From Halospeciosus flavus (GTDB lineage: Archaea > Halobacteriota > Halobacteria > Halobacteriales > Halobacteriaceae), in NCBI RefSeq assembly GCF_029814175.1, contig NZ_CP122312.1, forward strand, positions 806,001 to 870,000: 64,000 bases of DNA. Direction: 5' to 3'. Each line of letters begins with the position of its first letter. Position 1 is the stretch's first letter. Under the pieces are notes generated by a model, which worked only from the letters and a program-made list of their open reading frames with translations, searched no databases and was not told the DNA's origin. Positions 15,847-24,931 of the stretch are shown here, one piece after another. The translations under genes were made by a program, and so were the position numbers.

Positions 15847-16635
15847 TCAGGCGTGGTCGACCGGGGAGTCCTCGGGGTTCAGCACCTCGATCTCGTGGCC
15901 GTCGGGGGTCTTCGTGAACGCGTAGTTGTAGTCGCAGGACTCGGGGTCGCGGTAGTCCTCGGCCTCGCGTGTCAGCAGCGTCTCCCAGTCGTCGACGAGG
16001 TCGTCCGTTCGGACGGCGAGGTGGCCCCAGGCGTCGCCGAACTCGTAGCTACGTCCGTCGTAGTTGTAGGTGAGCTCGACGGCCATCGCTTCCTCCGCCG
16101 CGCCCTCGGGCTTCATGAAGTAGTTCGCGAACGTGTCGGCCTCCCAGCGCCCGGTGTGTTCGTACTCGAACTTCCGGGTCCAGTAGCCGAGGTGCTCGTC
16201 GGCGTCCTCGACGCGGACCATCGTGTGGTCGATGCTCCACTTCGCACCGTGGTCGCGCTCGACGACTTCGACCTCGTGGCCGTCGGGGTCCTTCACGAAG
16301 GCGTAGGAGCCACCACAGGACTCGGGGTCGCGGTAGTCCTCGACGCCCTCGTCCATCAGTTCCTCGTAGGCGTCGAAGACGTCCTCGACGCGGACGGCGA
16401 TGTGGCCGAAGGCGTCGCCGACCTCGACCTCCTCGGCGCCGTGGTTGTAGGTGAGTTCGAGGAGCGCACCCTGCTCGTGGACGTCCTCCGGACCGAGGTA
16501 GACGATGGTGAAGTCCTCGGCCTCCCAGCGCCCGTGCTCGACGTAGTCGAGGTAGGTCTGGTACCAGTCCATCGACTCTTCCAGGTCCGAGACGCGGACC
16601 ATCGTGTGGTCCAGAACGAAGTTCGGTTCCGACAT
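15847..16635 (-). CDS. Two-domain VOC (glyoxalase-fold) protein
   Basis: The 262-residue protein consists of two fused VOC modules. Module 1 (residues ~8-125) begins LDHTMVRVSDLEESMDWYQT and module 2 (~130-255) IDHTMVRVEDADEHLGYWTR. Each carries the family's metal-ligand positions: His near the start (DHTMVRV), Glu in LLELTYN or AVELTYN, His in FGHIAVRV or WGHLAVRT, and Glu in GHEVEVV or GHEIEVL. Lactoylglutathione-lyase-type chemistry or another vicinal-oxygen-chelate reaction is possible. ATG 16635 was chosen because the longer frame lacks domain homology upstream. Confidence 0.85.
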   Translation of the reverse strand: MSEPNFVLDHTMVRVSDLEESMDWYQTYLDYVEHGRWEAEDFTIVYLGPEDVHEQGALLELTYNHGAEEVEVGDAFGHIAVRVEDVFDAYEELMDEGVEDYRDPESCGGSYAFVKDPDGHEVEVVERDHGAKWSIDHTMVRVEDADEHLGYWTRKFEYEHTGRWEADTFANYFMKPEGAAEEAMAVELTYNYDGRSYEFGDAWGHLAVRTDDLVDDWETLLTREAEDYRDPESCDYNYAFTKTPDGHEIEVLNPEDSPVDHA

Positions 16636-16694
16636 GTGCGAGCGGACGAACGGCGTGTCGAAAAACGTACCGGAGGCGGTGCGTCTCGCAGCGA

Positions 16695-17150
16695 TTAGCC
16701 GTCGTCGGTCGCGAGCGTCCAGTACTCGTACGCGGCCGCGGGCCACAGCGTGCAGAGGCCGAGCGGGAGGACCGTGATACCGCGCTGTCCGCTCAAGGTG
16801 AGGGTGAACCAGAGGACGTTCACGCCCGCGAGGAAGAGGAGGCCGGCCGTGACCCGGCGGTCGCCGCGCCACCACTGGTCGAGTGCGGCCGACCCGAGTG
16901 CGAGCACGTAGAGTGCCGAGGCGAACCCCCACGCCTCGACGAAGGCGGTGCTGATTCGTGGGGCGAGGAGGATAGACGGGAGTGCGGTGAACCCCGAGAG
17001 TGCGCGGTGGGTCCACCCGAACGAGAAGACGAGGTAGAACCCCTCGGCCCAGACGACGGCGGCCCAGGGGAAGAGGCCGGCCAGGGAGAGGGCGACCGCG
17101 CGTCGGCGGACGCGGGTGACGGAGGAGAGTGCGGACGCGGGTCGGGACAT
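16695..17150 (-). CDS. Haloarchaeal four-helix membrane protein (TIGR04206-like)
   Basis: The 151-residue protein has four hydrophobic segments: about residues 18-45 (ALSLAGLFPWAAVVW), 55-75, 78-92 and 103-145. Basic residues at the N-terminus (RVRRR) suggest a cytoplasmic N-terminus. The composition and size recall a haloarchaeal family of uncharacterised membrane proteins (TIGR04206). No function can be assigned. It lies between the VOC and GTPase genes on the same strand with gaps of 59 and 32 nt, so the three could be cotranscribed. Confidence 0.65.
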   Translation of the reverse strand: MSRPASALSSVTRVRRRAVALSLAGLFPWAAVVWAEGFYLVFSFGWTHRALSGFTALPSILLAPRISTAFVEAWGFASALYVLALGSAALDQWWRGDRRVTAGLLFLAGVNVLWFTLTLSGQRGITVLPLGLCTLWPAAAYEYWTLATDDG

Positions 17151-17182
17151 GCCCGCAGGTGACCCGGCGAACGGGTTAAGGG

Positions 17183-18295
17183 TTACTTCCGAGCGACGAT
17201 GCGGAGGACGTCCTCGTCTCTCAGTTCGTGGTCGCGGCCGACCTGCTGTTCGTCGTGTTTCGCAGAGGGACCGGAGACACGAGCGAAGCGGAAGCGCTCC
17301 TCGAACGACCCGCCGAGTTTGTGGAGAGCGTCGTCGACGGTCGATCCCTCGCGGAGCATCAGCGGTTCCTCGTAGTCGACACCGCGGCCCGGTTTGTCCA
17401 TGTAGATGCGGATGAGGTCAAGTTCCTCCCAGAGTCGCTCTTTGAACGCGTCGAGGCCCTTCTCCTTCTCGGCGCTGATGAAGACGGCCTCCTCGGGGTC
17501 GATGTCGCGCTCGGCGAGTTCTGCTTTGACGGTCTCGGCGTAGTCCGGTTCGATGAGGTCGACCTTGTTGACGGCGACCATCGAGGGGAGGTAGACGCGG
17601 TTGTCCATCACGCCGTCGACGAGGCGGTCGATGTCCGGGTCGCCGCGGATGGCGACGTCAGCGTTGACGAACCCGCGTTCGCGGAGGACCTGCTTGATGG
17701 TGTCCTCGTCGAGCGAGAGGTCCTTCCCGGCGTTGACGTCGATACCGCCCTGGCCCTTCCGGGTGACGCGCACCACGGGTGGCTCCTCGTCGAGGCGGAT
17801 CTTCGTGTTGTAGAGTTCCTCGGAGAGGCGGTCGTACTGCTCGATCTCGAACGCGGAGAGGACGAAGACCACGAGGTCGGCCGAGCGGACGACGGAGAGG
17901 ACTTCCTTCCCGCCACCGCGGCCGCCGGCGGCGCCCTCGATAAGTCCGGGGACGTCGAGGATCTGGATGTCGGCGCCTTTGTAGTCGAGCATCCCGGGAT
18001 TCACGTCGAGGGTCGTGAACTCGTAGGAGCCGACCTCGCTGTCGGCGTTGGTGAGCGCGTTGATGAGTGTCGACTTCCCGACGCTGGGGAACCCGACGAG
18101 GGCGACGGTGGCGTCGCCGTGCTGCTCGACGGCGTACCCGCCGGGACCGCCGGACCCCGACTGTTGAGTCTCGAGTTTCTCCTTCTTCTCGGCCAACTTC
18201 GCCTTCAGCCGTCCGATGTGTCCCTCCGTCGACTTGTTGTACGGCGTGTTGGCGATTTCCTCTTCGATTTCCTCGATCTCCTCCTCCAGTCCCAT
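17183..18295 (-). CDS. DRG/OBG-family GTPase with TGS domain
   Basis: The 370-residue protein is an archaeal DRG homologue. A helical N-terminal segment (EEEIEEIEEEIANTPYNKST) precedes the G domain: G1 GFPSVGKSTLIN, G2 region FTTLDVNPG, G3 DVPGLIEGAAGGRGGG with the OBG Gly-rich loop, and G4 AVNKVDL. The C-terminal ~75 residues are a TGS domain (RIYMDKPGRGVDYEEPLML). DRG GTPases associate with ribosomes. The neighbourhood next to the L11-L1-L10-L12 cluster fits that. ATG 18295 is used because the upstream extension is unrelated. Confidence 0.93.
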   Translation of the reverse strand: MGLEEEIEEIEEEIANTPYNKSTEGHIGRLKAKLAEKKEKLETQQSGSGGPGGYAVEQHGDATVALVGFPSVGKSTLINALTNADSEVGSYEFTTLDVNPGMLDYKGADIQILDVPGLIEGAAGGRGGGKEVLSVVRSADLVVFVLSAFEIEQYDRLSEELYNTKIRLDEEPPVVRVTRKGQGGIDVNAGKDLSLDEDTIKQVLRERGFVNADVAIRGDPDIDRLVDGVMDNRVYLPSMVAVNKVDLIEPDYAETVKAELAERDIDPEEAVFISAEKEKGLDAFKERLWEELDLIRIYMDKPGRGVDYEEPLMLREGSTVDDALHKLGGSFEERFRFARVSGPSAKHDEQQVGRDHELRDEDVLRIVARK

Positions 18296-18472
18296 TAGCC
18301 AATAGTTGGCTACTGATGCCGAAAAGCCCTTCGAGCGACGGGTGTACACGCTCCACACGCTCGGGCGTCACGTGCGCGCGTTTCGACAACGCTGAGTGCT
18401 CGGCCGCCGCCGAGCGACCGATGCGAGTGGCTTTCGACACGTTGATGCCCGGTTACCGAGGAAATCGAGTCG

Positions 18473-18673
18473 ATGGCCGACGCCTCGACGTTCCGCGACA
18501 GCACGCAGATCGTCCTCCCGCGTCCGGAACTCGAGGGACTCTGTGAGGAACTCGACCAGCAGTTCACCGTCACACTCTTCGAAGAGGACGGCTACGTCCG
18601 CATCATCGGGAGTCCGGTCGTCATCAAGGACGTCGGAAACTTCCTCGCTCGACAGGGCGTCAGTCTGCCCTGA
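18473..18673 (+). CDS. VNG_1110C-family small protein
   Basis: The 66-residue protein (QIVLPRPELEGLCEELD, then FEEDGYVRIIGSPVVIKD) is a small acidic alpha/beta protein conserved beside rpl11 in haloarchaea, corresponding to VNG_1110C upstream of rpl11 (VNG_1108G) in Halobacterium. Its role is unknown. The constant neighbourhood hints at a link to translation. It is separated from rpl11 by 48 nt that contain the rpl11 promoter. Confidence 0.75.
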   Translation: MADASTFRDSTQIVLPRPELEGLCEELDQQFTVTLFEEDGYVRIIGSPVVIKDVGNFLARQGVSLP

Positions 18674-18689
18674 GCGAGCGCTTTCCTAA

Positions 18690-18698
18690 CTCTTAAAT
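18690..18698 (+). promoter_or_regulatory. TATA box of rpl11
   Basis: CTCTTAAATTC is centred about 27 nt upstream of the rpl11 ATG at 18722. This spacing predicts a leaderless rpl11 mRNA and a start of transcription independent of the VNG_1110C-family gene. Confidence 0.6.
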
Positions 18699-18721
18699 TC
18701 GCGGCACGGCTTCCAACGAGT

Positions 18722-19198
18722 ATGGCTGAAACTATCGAAGTGCTGGTCCCCGGTGGCCAGGCCGATCCCGGCCCGCCGCTCGGACCGGAACTCGGCCCGA
18801 CGCCGGTCGACGTCCAGGCTGTCGTACAGGAGATCAACGAGCAGACGGCGGCCTTCGACGGGACCGAGGTCCCGGTCACCGTCGAGTACGAGGAGGACGG
18901 TTCCTTCTCCATCGGAGTCGGTGTCCCGCCGACGGCGGAACTCATCAAGGACGAGGCCGGCTTCGAGACCGGGTCCGGCGAACCCAACGAGGAGTTCGTC
19001 GCGGACCTCGACGTCGAGCAGCTCAAGTCCATCGCCGAGCAGAAGAAGCCCGACCTCCTGGCCTACGACACGAAGCAGGCCGCCAAGGAAGTCGCCGGTA
19101 CCTGCGTCTCGCTCGGTGTCACCATCGAGGGTGAGGACGCACGGACCTTCGACGACCGCGCGGACGCCGGCGACTACGACGACGTCCTCGAAGCGTAA
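18722..19198 (+). CDS. rpl11: Ribosomal protein uL11 (L11)
   Basis: The 158-residue protein binds the GTPase-associated centre of 23S rRNA at the base of the P-stalk. The N-terminal domain is clear (IEVLVPGGQADPGPPLGPEL, with the Pro-rich linker motif), and the C-terminal rRNA-binding domain ends GTCVSLGVTIEGEDARTFDD. Length and order are as in other haloarchaea. It is separated from rpl1 by 273 nt holding a fresh promoter, matching the known split of L11 from the L1-L10-L12 transcript in Halobacterium. Confidence 0.97.
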   Translation: MAETIEVLVPGGQADPGPPLGPELGPTPVDVQAVVQEINEQTAAFDGTEVPVTVEYEEDGSFSIGVGVPPTAELIKDEAGFETGSGEPNEEFVADLDVEQLKSIAEQKKPDLLAYDTKQAAKEVAGTCVSLGVTIEGEDARTFDDRADAGDYDDVLEA

Positions 19199-19374
19199 GC
19201 GAGCGGGCTCGAAGCCGACGCGTACGCGTCGAAGCAAATCCGGCCCACACCGGGGCCGTTCGTTTTCCCGTTTTTCACGCCGCCACAGCGGTGGCTCCGT
19301 CGACGCCCAGCGACGCCGTCGAGCGGACGACGACCGCGTGTACGACCCGCACGCGGCCGTCGGCGGTTCGACGC

Positions 19375-19471
19375 TTTTATCAACGCCATGCCCTTCGTTC
19401 GAAGTGAGACAGGCGTAGCCTGTTTCACTGACCCGTAGAAGCGCTCCCGCGTGTACTACGGAGGTGAAAAA
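19375..19471 (+). promoter_or_regulatory. Promoter and structured leader of rpl1-rpl10-rpl12 (L1 autoregulatory element)
   Basis: The TATA element TTTTAT (19375-19380) predicts a start near 19403 and a leader of about 70 nt. The leader begins with a 12-bp stem with one G.U pair: AGTGAGACAGGC (19403-19414), loop GTA, GCCTGTTTCACT (19418-19429). The stem is followed by CACTGACCCG, which resembles CAGTGACTCG in the L1-binding stalk of this operon's own 23S rRNA (61028-61037). In Halobacterium and Methanococcus L1 represses its own mRNA through such a mimic. The leader ends in a strong ribosome site, GGAGGTG. Confidence 0.7.
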
Positions 19472-20107
19472 ATGGCAGATAACATCGAAGAGGCAGTCTC
19501 TCGCGCACTCGACGAGGCACCCGAGCGGAACTTCCGTGAGACGGTGGACCTCGCCATCAACCTGCGCGACCTAGATCTCAACGACCCGTCGCAACGTGTC
19601 GACGAGTCCGTCGTGCTGCCGTCTGGCACCGGCCAGGAGACCCAGATCGTCGTTTTCGCCGAAGGCGAGACGGCGGTTCGAGCCGAAGAAGTCGCCGACG
19701 AAGTTCTCGACTCCGACGACCTCGAGGACCTCGGTGACAACACCGACGAGGCCAAAGACCTCGCCGGTGAAACCGACTTCTTCATCGCCGAAGCCGACAT
19801 GATGCAGGACATCGGTCGGTACCTCGGTACTGTGCTCGGTCCCCGTGGCAAGATGCCGACGCCGCTGCAGCCCGACGACGACGTCGTCGAAACTGTAAAC
19901 CGAATGAAGAACACGGTGCAGCTCCGTTCCCGCGACCGCCGCACGTTCCACACGCGCGTCGGCGCCGAGGACATGGAACCGGACGCGATCGCCGACAACA
20001 TCGACGTGATCGTCCGTCGACTGCACTCGTCCCTCGAGAAGGGCCCACTCAACGTCGACTCCATCTACGTGAAGACGACGATGGGTCCCGCCGTGGAGGT
20101 GGCCTAA
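19472..20107 (+). CDS. rpl1: Ribosomal protein uL1 (L1)
   Basis: The 211-residue protein forms the L1 stalk that guides deacylated tRNA out of the E site. Typical archaeal L1 sequence is seen: [35 protein letters not shown] and [17 protein letters not shown] 19472 follows GGAGGTGAAAAA; the in-frame start at 19451 lies before the ribosome site and is rejected. It is the first gene of a three-gene operon, with the rpl10 ATG directly after its stop. Autogenous control through the leader is likely. Confidence 0.97.
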   Translation: MADNIEEAVSRALDEAPERNFRETVDLAINLRDLDLNDPSQRVDESVVLPSGTGQETQIVVFAEGETAVRAEEVADEVLDSDDLEDLGDNTDEAKDLAGETDFFIAEADMMQDIGRYLGTVLGPRGKMPTPLQPDDDVVETVNRMKNTVQLRSRDRRTFHTRVGAEDMEPDAIADNIDVIVRRLHSSLEKGPLNVDSIYVKTTMGPAVEVA

Positions 20108-21139
20108 ATGTCCGCAGAAGAGCGCACCACCGAGACCATCCCCCAGTGGAAACAAGAGGAAGTCGACGCACTCGTCGAGGTCATCGAGTCCTACGACAGC
20201 GTCGGCATCGTGAAGGTCACGGGCATCCCGAGCCGACAGCTCCAGGAGATGCGCCGTGAGCTCTACGGCACCGCGGAACTCCGCATCAGCCGGAACACGC
20301 TCCTCTCCCGCGCACTGGACGAGGTCGACGAAGGCGTCGAGCAGCTCAACGACTACGTCGCCGGTGAGGTCGGTCTCATCGCGACCGACGACAACCCGTT
20401 CGGGCTCTACAAGGAGCTCGAGGCGTCCAAGACCCCCGCGCCCATCAACGCGGGCGAGGTCGCCCCGAACGACATCGTCATCCCCGAAGGCGACACGGGC
20501 ATCGACCCGGGTCCCTTCGTCGGTGAGCTCCAGCAGATCGGCGCGAACGCGCGCATCCAGGAAGGCTCCATCAAGGTCCTCGAAGACTCCGTCGTCGTCG
20601 AGGAGGGTGACGTCGTCTCCAGCGACGTCGCCAACGTCCTGAGCGAACTCGGCATCGAGCCGAAGGAGGTCGGTCTCGACCTGCGTGCCGTCTTCTCCGA
20701 CGGCGTGCTCTTCGAGTCCGACGAACTCGCCATCGACGTCGAGGAGTACCGCGCGGACATCCAGTCCGCCGCGGCTGGCGCGTTCAACCTCTCGGTCAAC
20801 GCCGTCATCCCCAACGCTCAGTCCCTGCCCGCCCTCGTCTCGAAGGCGTCCGGCGAGGCAAAGAGCGTCGGGCCCCAGGCAGCCATCGAGAGCCCCGACC
20901 TGATGGACGACCTCGTGAGCAAGGCCGACTCCCAGGTCCGCGCGATCGCCGCGCAGATCGAGGACGAGGAAGCCCTGCCCGAGGAACTCCGCGGCGTCGA
21001 GGCGCCCGCAGAGACTGCCGAGGAAACCGAAGAAGAAACGGAAGCCGAAGAAGAAGCCGAGGAAGAGGAAGAAGCCGCCGAGGAGGAAGAAGAGGAATCC
21101 TCCGGCGCGGAAGGTCTCGGCGACATGTTCGGCGACTAA
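20108..21139 (+). CDS. rpl10: Ribosomal protein uL10 (P0 stalk base)
   Basis: The 343-residue protein anchors the P1 stalk dimers to 23S rRNA. The rRNA-binding domain is at the N-terminus ([20 protein letters not shown]), followed by the archaeal/eukaryotic insertion domain ([19 protein letters not shown]), helices that bind P1 dimers, and a long Glu tail ending in EGLGDMFGD. That last motif matches the P1 C-terminus and is the contact for translational GTPases. The ATG follows the rpl1 stop with no gap, implying translational coupling. Confidence 0.97.
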   Translation: MSAEERTTETIPQWKQEEVDALVEVIESYDSVGIVKVTGIPSRQLQEMRRELYGTAELRISRNTLLSRALDEVDEGVEQLNDYVAGEVGLIATDDNPFGLYKELEASKTPAPINAGEVAPNDIVIPEGDTGIDPGPFVGELQQIGANARIQEGSIKVLEDSVVVEEGDVVSSDVANVLSELGIEPKEVGLDLRAVFSDGVLFESDELAIDVEEYRADIQSAAAGAFNLSVNAVIPNAQSLPALVSKASGEAKSVGPQAAIESPDLMDDLVSKADSQVRAIAAQIEDEEALPEELRGVEAPAETAEETEEETEAEEEAEEEEEAAEEEEEESSGAEGLGDMFGD

Positions 21140-21169
21140 CTACCCACACCCCAACAACACCCTAGAACA

Positions 21170-21514
21170 ATGGAATACGTCTACGCAGCACTCATCCTGA
21201 ACGAGTCCGGCGAAGAGATCAACGAAGACAACGTCACCGCGGTTCTCGAGTCCGCTGGCGTCGACGTCGAGGAGTCCCGTGTCAAGGCCCTCGTCGCCGC
21301 GCTCGAGGACGTCGACATCGAGGAGGCCGTCGAGCAGGCGGCCGCCGCGCCCGCCGCTGCCGGCGCCGCCGCTGGCGGTGCCGCCGCTGGCGCCGAGGAA
21401 GCCGAAGAAGAGGAAGAAGCAGCCGAGGAAGAGGCTGCCGAGGAAGAAGAGGAAGCAGCCGAGGAAGAAGAGGAAGAAGCCTCCGGCGAAGGTCTCGGCG
21501 ACCTCTTCGGCTGA
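21170..21514 (+). CDS. rpl12: Ribosomal protein P1 (archaeal L12)
   Basis: The 114-residue stalk protein has the archaeal P1/P2 form: an N-terminal dimerisation domain ([20 protein letters not shown]), an Ala/Gly hinge ([18 protein letters not shown]), a run of Glu and the conserved C-terminus [10 protein letters not shown]. It recruits and activates EF-1A and EF-2. It starts 30 nt after rpl10 and closes the operon. The hinge-acid-tail pattern mirrors that of rpl10. Confidence 0.97.
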   Translation: MEYVYAALILNESGEEINEDNVTAVLESAGVDVEESRVKALVAALEDVDIEEAVEQAAAAPAAAGAAAGGAAAGAEEAEEEEEAAEEEAAEEEEEAAEEEEEEASGEGLGDLFG

Positions 21515-21532
21515 ATCCGGATTTCCACAACC

Positions 21533-21550
21533 CTCCGTTCTTTCTTTCGG
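21533..21550 (+). terminator. Pyrimidine-rich end of the rpl operon
   Basis: CTCCGTTCTTTCTTTCGG lies about 20 nt after the rpl12 stop. Archaeal RNA polymerase terminates at T-rich tracts without a hairpin, and this is the only T-rich stretch before the next gene. No stable stem precedes it. Confidence 0.4.
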
Positions 21551-21689
21551 ACGTCACGCCGCGTAGCGACGCGTGGCGGTGTAGCTGTGCGCCCGCGTAG
21601 CCGTCGTAGCGTTGCGTAGCGACGACGACGGACGACACCATCGGCCGCCGCCGAGCGTTCAAGTACGATGACGGGACCAGAGAGTGTCC

Positions 21690-22736
21690 ATGACGTGGAC
21701 CATCGAGGGCGTCCGCCTGCTCGTCGCCCCGGACCTCTCGCTCGCGGCGCTCGCCTTCGTCGGCGCGGGAATCTGCCTCGGCGTCGTCTCCGGGTTGACG
21801 CCCGGCCTCCACGTCAACACGCTCGCGCTCCTCGTGGCCGCGTCGGTTCCGTTGCTCCCGGCCGGGACCGACCCGACGCTGGTCGGCGCCGCTATCCTCG
21901 CCGCGGGCGTCGTCCACTCGTTTCTCGACGTCGTCCCCGCGCTCGCCGTCGGCGTCCCCGATGCCGCGATGGCCGTCACGACCCTCCCCGGCCACCGACT
22001 CGTCCTCGCGGGACGGGGCCGGGAGGCCCACCGCCTCTCCGCCGTCGGGAGCGGCGTCGCGTCGCTGGCCGCACTCCTGCTCGGGTGGCCCGTGACCGTC
22101 GCGATGCGCCGGGTCGTCCCCTTCCTCGACGCCCACCTCCCGGTCGTCCTCGCCGTCGTCGCCTGCGCGCTCGTCGCGGGCGAACCGACGACGAAGCGGC
22201 GGGTCGGTGCCGTCCTCGCACTCGCGGCGAGCGGCGCCGTCGGTGCGCTCGTCCTCGACGCACGACTGTCGGCCCCGCTCGGCGACGGCGACGTCCTCCT
22301 CCCGGTCTTCTCCGGACTGTTCGGACTCCCCGTGTTGCTCGCCGCGCTCCGTGGGCAGGGTGTTCCGCCGCAGGGCAGTCCCGAGATACCCGTCCCGAAG
22401 TCACTCGTGGGCGTCGCCGCCGTCGCGGGCACCGTCTCGGGCGCACTCGTTAGCTACGTCTCCGGGGTGTCGAGCGCCGTCGCGGCGACGCTCTCGATCT
22501 CCGTGCTGCCCTCGGCCGACGCACCGGACCGGGCGTTCCTCGTCGCGACCAGCGGCGTCAACACGGCCAACACCATCCTCGCTCTATGGCTGTTACAACA
22601 GTGTAAACACTTTTCCGACTGGCGTCACGAGGGTGGAGTATGGGAGAACGACCGACCATTGCGTTTCGCGTCGATGAAGAGCAGAAAGAGGAATGGGCGG
22701 AGTATGCCGATGAACACGACGAGTACGACAGTCTGA
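21690..22736 (+). pseudogene. TctA-like (COG1784-type) permease, N-terminal part disrupted by an integrated element
   Basis: Codons 1-293 (to 22568) encode a multi-spanning membrane protein with SGLTPGLHVNTLALL near the N-terminus, VHSFLDVVPALAVGVPDAA, and SGVNTANT just before the break. This is the archaeal TctA-like permease family. From about 22580 the frame runs into element DNA (LWLLQQCKHFSDWR) and stops at 22736, inside the RHH gene. The missing C-terminal portion lies at 25980-26357 in the same frame. Joining 21690-22568 to 25980-26357 gives an uninterrupted 418-residue protein, so the break is recent or reversible. ATG 21690 is used; GTG 21684 is possible. Confidence 0.85.
22569..22604 (+). 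other. Left attachment region (att core plus arm motif)
   Basis: The core AACACCATC begins on codon Asn-294 of the permease frame. The following bases TCGCTCTATGG already differ from the gene copy at the right end, so the crossover lies near the start of the core. The arm-type motif TGTTACAACAGTGT starts 22 nt after the core start. Confidence 0.6.
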
Positions 22737-23218
22737 GTCATTTCATTCGGGTGGCGGTGGCACACGAGATGAGCGATGCCTACGGCCCGCAAGGTGGGGG
22801 TGGTGGCGGTGCGAGCGACGTCGAGGGTGCAAACGTCGGTGAGCTGGTGACCAAGGTCGAAAAGATGGAGGGCGAGCTATCCGACCTTGCTCAGTCTGTC
22901 GAGAGTGCGACGCGGGCGATGCACAGTGGGGGTGGCGTCTCGGAGGACACCCTCTCGGCCGTGTGGGAGGCACTTCCCAAGGGACCAGATAGAGCGACCA
23001 CGGCTGAAGGAGTGGCAGAGGGCTTAGACGTCGACGTGAGCACCGTCCGTCTCGCCCTTGAGCAACTCCACGAGACGACGAGCACCGTTCGGAAACGGGA
23101 GGCACAAGAGGTGGAGGGTGAGGTAACTATCACCGACGAGCGTGGCCGTGAGCTTGGTCACGGTGGGTCTGAGGGTGTCGTTCGTCGCAACCCCCTCTGG
23201 TACAAGGTGGAGAAATGA
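22640..23218 (+). CDS. RHH plus winged-helix regulator of the element
   Basis: The 192-residue protein starts with a ribbon-helix-helix domain (PTIAFRVDEEQKEEWAEYAD, then SLSHFIRVAVAHEM). A Gly-rich linker and a short coiled coil (GELVTKVEKMEGELSDLAQSV) follow, then a C-terminal winged-helix region (TAEGVAEGLDVDVSTVRLAL). Such two-DNA-binding-domain proteins accompany integrases in haloarchaeal proviruses and small integrative elements, and may act as excision factor or repressor; that role is inferred. Its stop overlaps the integrase start as ATGA (23215-23218), so the two are translationally coupled. Confidence 0.75.
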   Translation: MGERPTIAFRVDEEQKEEWAEYADEHDEYDSLSHFIRVAVAHEMSDAYGPQGGGGGGASDVEGANVGELVTKVEKMEGELSDLAQSVESATRAMHSGGGVSEDTLSAVWEALPKGPDRATTAEGVAEGLDVDVSTVRLALEQLHETTSTVRKREAQEVEGEVTITDERGRELGHGGSEGVVRRNPLWYKVEK

Positions 23219-24219
23219 GCAGCAAGGTCGACCGTGCCATTGAGGCACACCATAGCTACAAAGAACGAGGGTCCAAGAATACGGCCCGCGAGTATCGGCG
23301 TCACATTCGACAGTTTCGCGACTACCTTCGGGGTGACGTCGATGGTGTCGAGAGTGGTTGCGACGCCGACCCCTTCGACTGTCACGCGGGCCACGTCGAA
23401 GACTTCTACCAGTGGATGCTTGATGAGGGATATGCACCCTCCTCGGTGCGTGTCGCTCACGCGGCCCTCGGTGACTTCTACGAGCAAGTCGAGACGTACG
23501 GGGACGATGGGCGTCGGGGTTTCCCCACGGTCGTCGTCGACGTCGACCCTACGGAGAACGCCACGCCCGAACGCCTCGACGGGATGCACTCGTCGTCGAA
23601 GAAGGACGTCGAGGGCGGTGATAAGCCGCTCACGCGAGACGAGGTGAGTGAGTTAGTCGACAACGTCCCCGCCCCCACGATTCGCAACGAGCTAATCGTC
23701 CGTCTGCTCTATCAGACGGGGATGCGTCGCTCGGAGTTGGTTCGTGTCAAACTCGACCATATCGACCGTGAGAACCGTCGAATAACGGTGTATGGCAAGA
23801 AGACAGACGAGTCACGGACAGTCTGGTACCAGTCGTCTCTTGACTGGCACCTCACGCAGTGGATTGAGTCTGAGCGGGATGCGGTGTTCAATGCGGCCGA
23901 GTCTGATTACCTCTTCCCGACGCGACGAGACGAGATGATGAGCGAGCAGACGGTGACGGATGTTGTTACGGAGGCTGCGGAGAACGCCGACCTACAGGAG
24001 ACGATATATCAGAATCGGGCGGGCCAGTCGGTTCGACGCGTCGGTGCTCATACGCTCCGCAAGTCCTTCGGCGTCCACTTCATCAACAGTGGCGGTGACA
24101 TTAGCTTCTTGATGGAATTGCTCGGCCACGAGAATATTGAGACAACCAAGGAGAATTACCTCAAGTATTCCGAGAAGGACTTGCGCGAATCTGTCGCTCG
24201 TCACGGCCCATCGGTCTAA
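23215..24219 (+). CDS. Tyrosine recombinase (integrase) of the element
   Basis: The 334-residue protein has an N-terminal SAM-like core-binding domain (about residues 10-95, TAREYRRHIRQFRDYL) and a C-terminal catalytic domain. Catalytic residues are in place: Arg171 in TGMRRSEL, Lys195/196 in VYGKKTDESR, His279 and Arg282 in HTLRKSF, His305 in LGHENIETT, and Tyr315 in ENYLKYS. It should integrate and excise the element at the AACACCATC core. The full set of residues suggests an active enzyme. It is downstream of, and overlaps, the RHH-wHTH gene. Confidence 0.93.
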   Translation: MSSKVDRAIEAHHSYKERGSKNTAREYRRHIRQFRDYLRGDVDGVESGCDADPFDCHAGHVEDFYQWMLDEGYAPSSVRVAHAALGDFYEQVETYGDDGRRGFPTVVVDVDPTENATPERLDGMHSSSKKDVEGGDKPLTRDEVSELVDNVPAPTIRNELIVRLLYQTGMRRSELVRVKLDHIDRENRRITVYGKKTDESRTVWYQSSLDWHLTQWIESERDAVFNAAESDYLFPTRRDEMMSEQTVTDVVTEAAENADLQETIYQNRAGQSVRRVGAHTLRKSFGVHFINSGGDISFLMELLGHENIETTKENYLKYSEKDLRESVARHGPSV

Positions 24220-24648
24220 CTCTCTATCTTACTCTCTCGTTGGCTCTGCAATCTTCTTCTAAGGCGTCTCACATTCGACGTGTGCCGCTCAATTAATTTC
24301 CGAGTAGTCTGGGGCATAGAAATATACGAGCCTCGTGTGACGCGTCTCAGACGGCTTAGAAAATATCACATATCTCACGGCAATCTGGCCCGTCGGCACA
24401 CCAATATTGTGGGGCCGCCACGCCCGTCGAGGCGGTCGACGTCCGTCCGCGTCTCTATGCGCGTCGCGTATGCTGCGGATGCGGGCGCACACCCGCGTAG
24501 GGTCCGGTAGAAAGGACGTATAGTATGGCTACGGGCGTAGAACTACCACACGTCGGTTAATATAACAGCCCCACAACGACGCTGTATCTAATAACGCCCA
24601 TTAATATACCGCACCATTTGATTGCGCACACGCGTGTAGCGACCGCGG

Positions 24649-24814
24649 CGTCGGGGGCGGCGGAAAATATCAATTTTCAGATATTCTTCCCTTGGTCGGC
24701 CGATGGGCGTCGAAAGCGGCTATATGCCCCTATTCGGCGATTTTGCCCCATCGGCGTCGAGAGCGGCCATATGCCCGTATATCCCCTATTCGGCAATTCT
24801 GTGGTCGGGGGCGG
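24649..24814. repeat. Iteron-like direct repeats flanked by TCGGGGGCGGC
   Basis: Two blocks of about 45-52 nt repeat in tandem (24702-24745 and 24749-24800), both with GGCGTCGA(A/G)AGCGGC, ATATGCCC and CCCTATTCGGC. The pair is framed by the identical 11-mer TCGGGGGCGGC at 24651-24661 and 24804-24814, each followed within ~10 nt by an AT-rich tract. This looks like a replication origin or a regulator-binding cluster. Confidence 0.55.
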
Positions 24815-24931
24815 CTAACTGATATTTGGACACAAACTTGCATAAATTGCTTACACACACGCGCAAAACACGGCCGTTCGTGCATATATTCAACTATCTG
24901 GGGTATTTAAATGGATTTCGCACAGGCATAT

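Noticed and set aside
21551..21689. GTAGCGACG-rich stretch before the permease gene as a repeat element
   Set aside because: Several short copies of GTAGC/GCGTAGCGACG occur, but no unit of constant length or stable order can be defined.
24280..24910. Several short frames of 60-76 residues in the element interior
   Set aside because: Codon use and composition are random, and they overlap repeats. No conserved pattern is visible.
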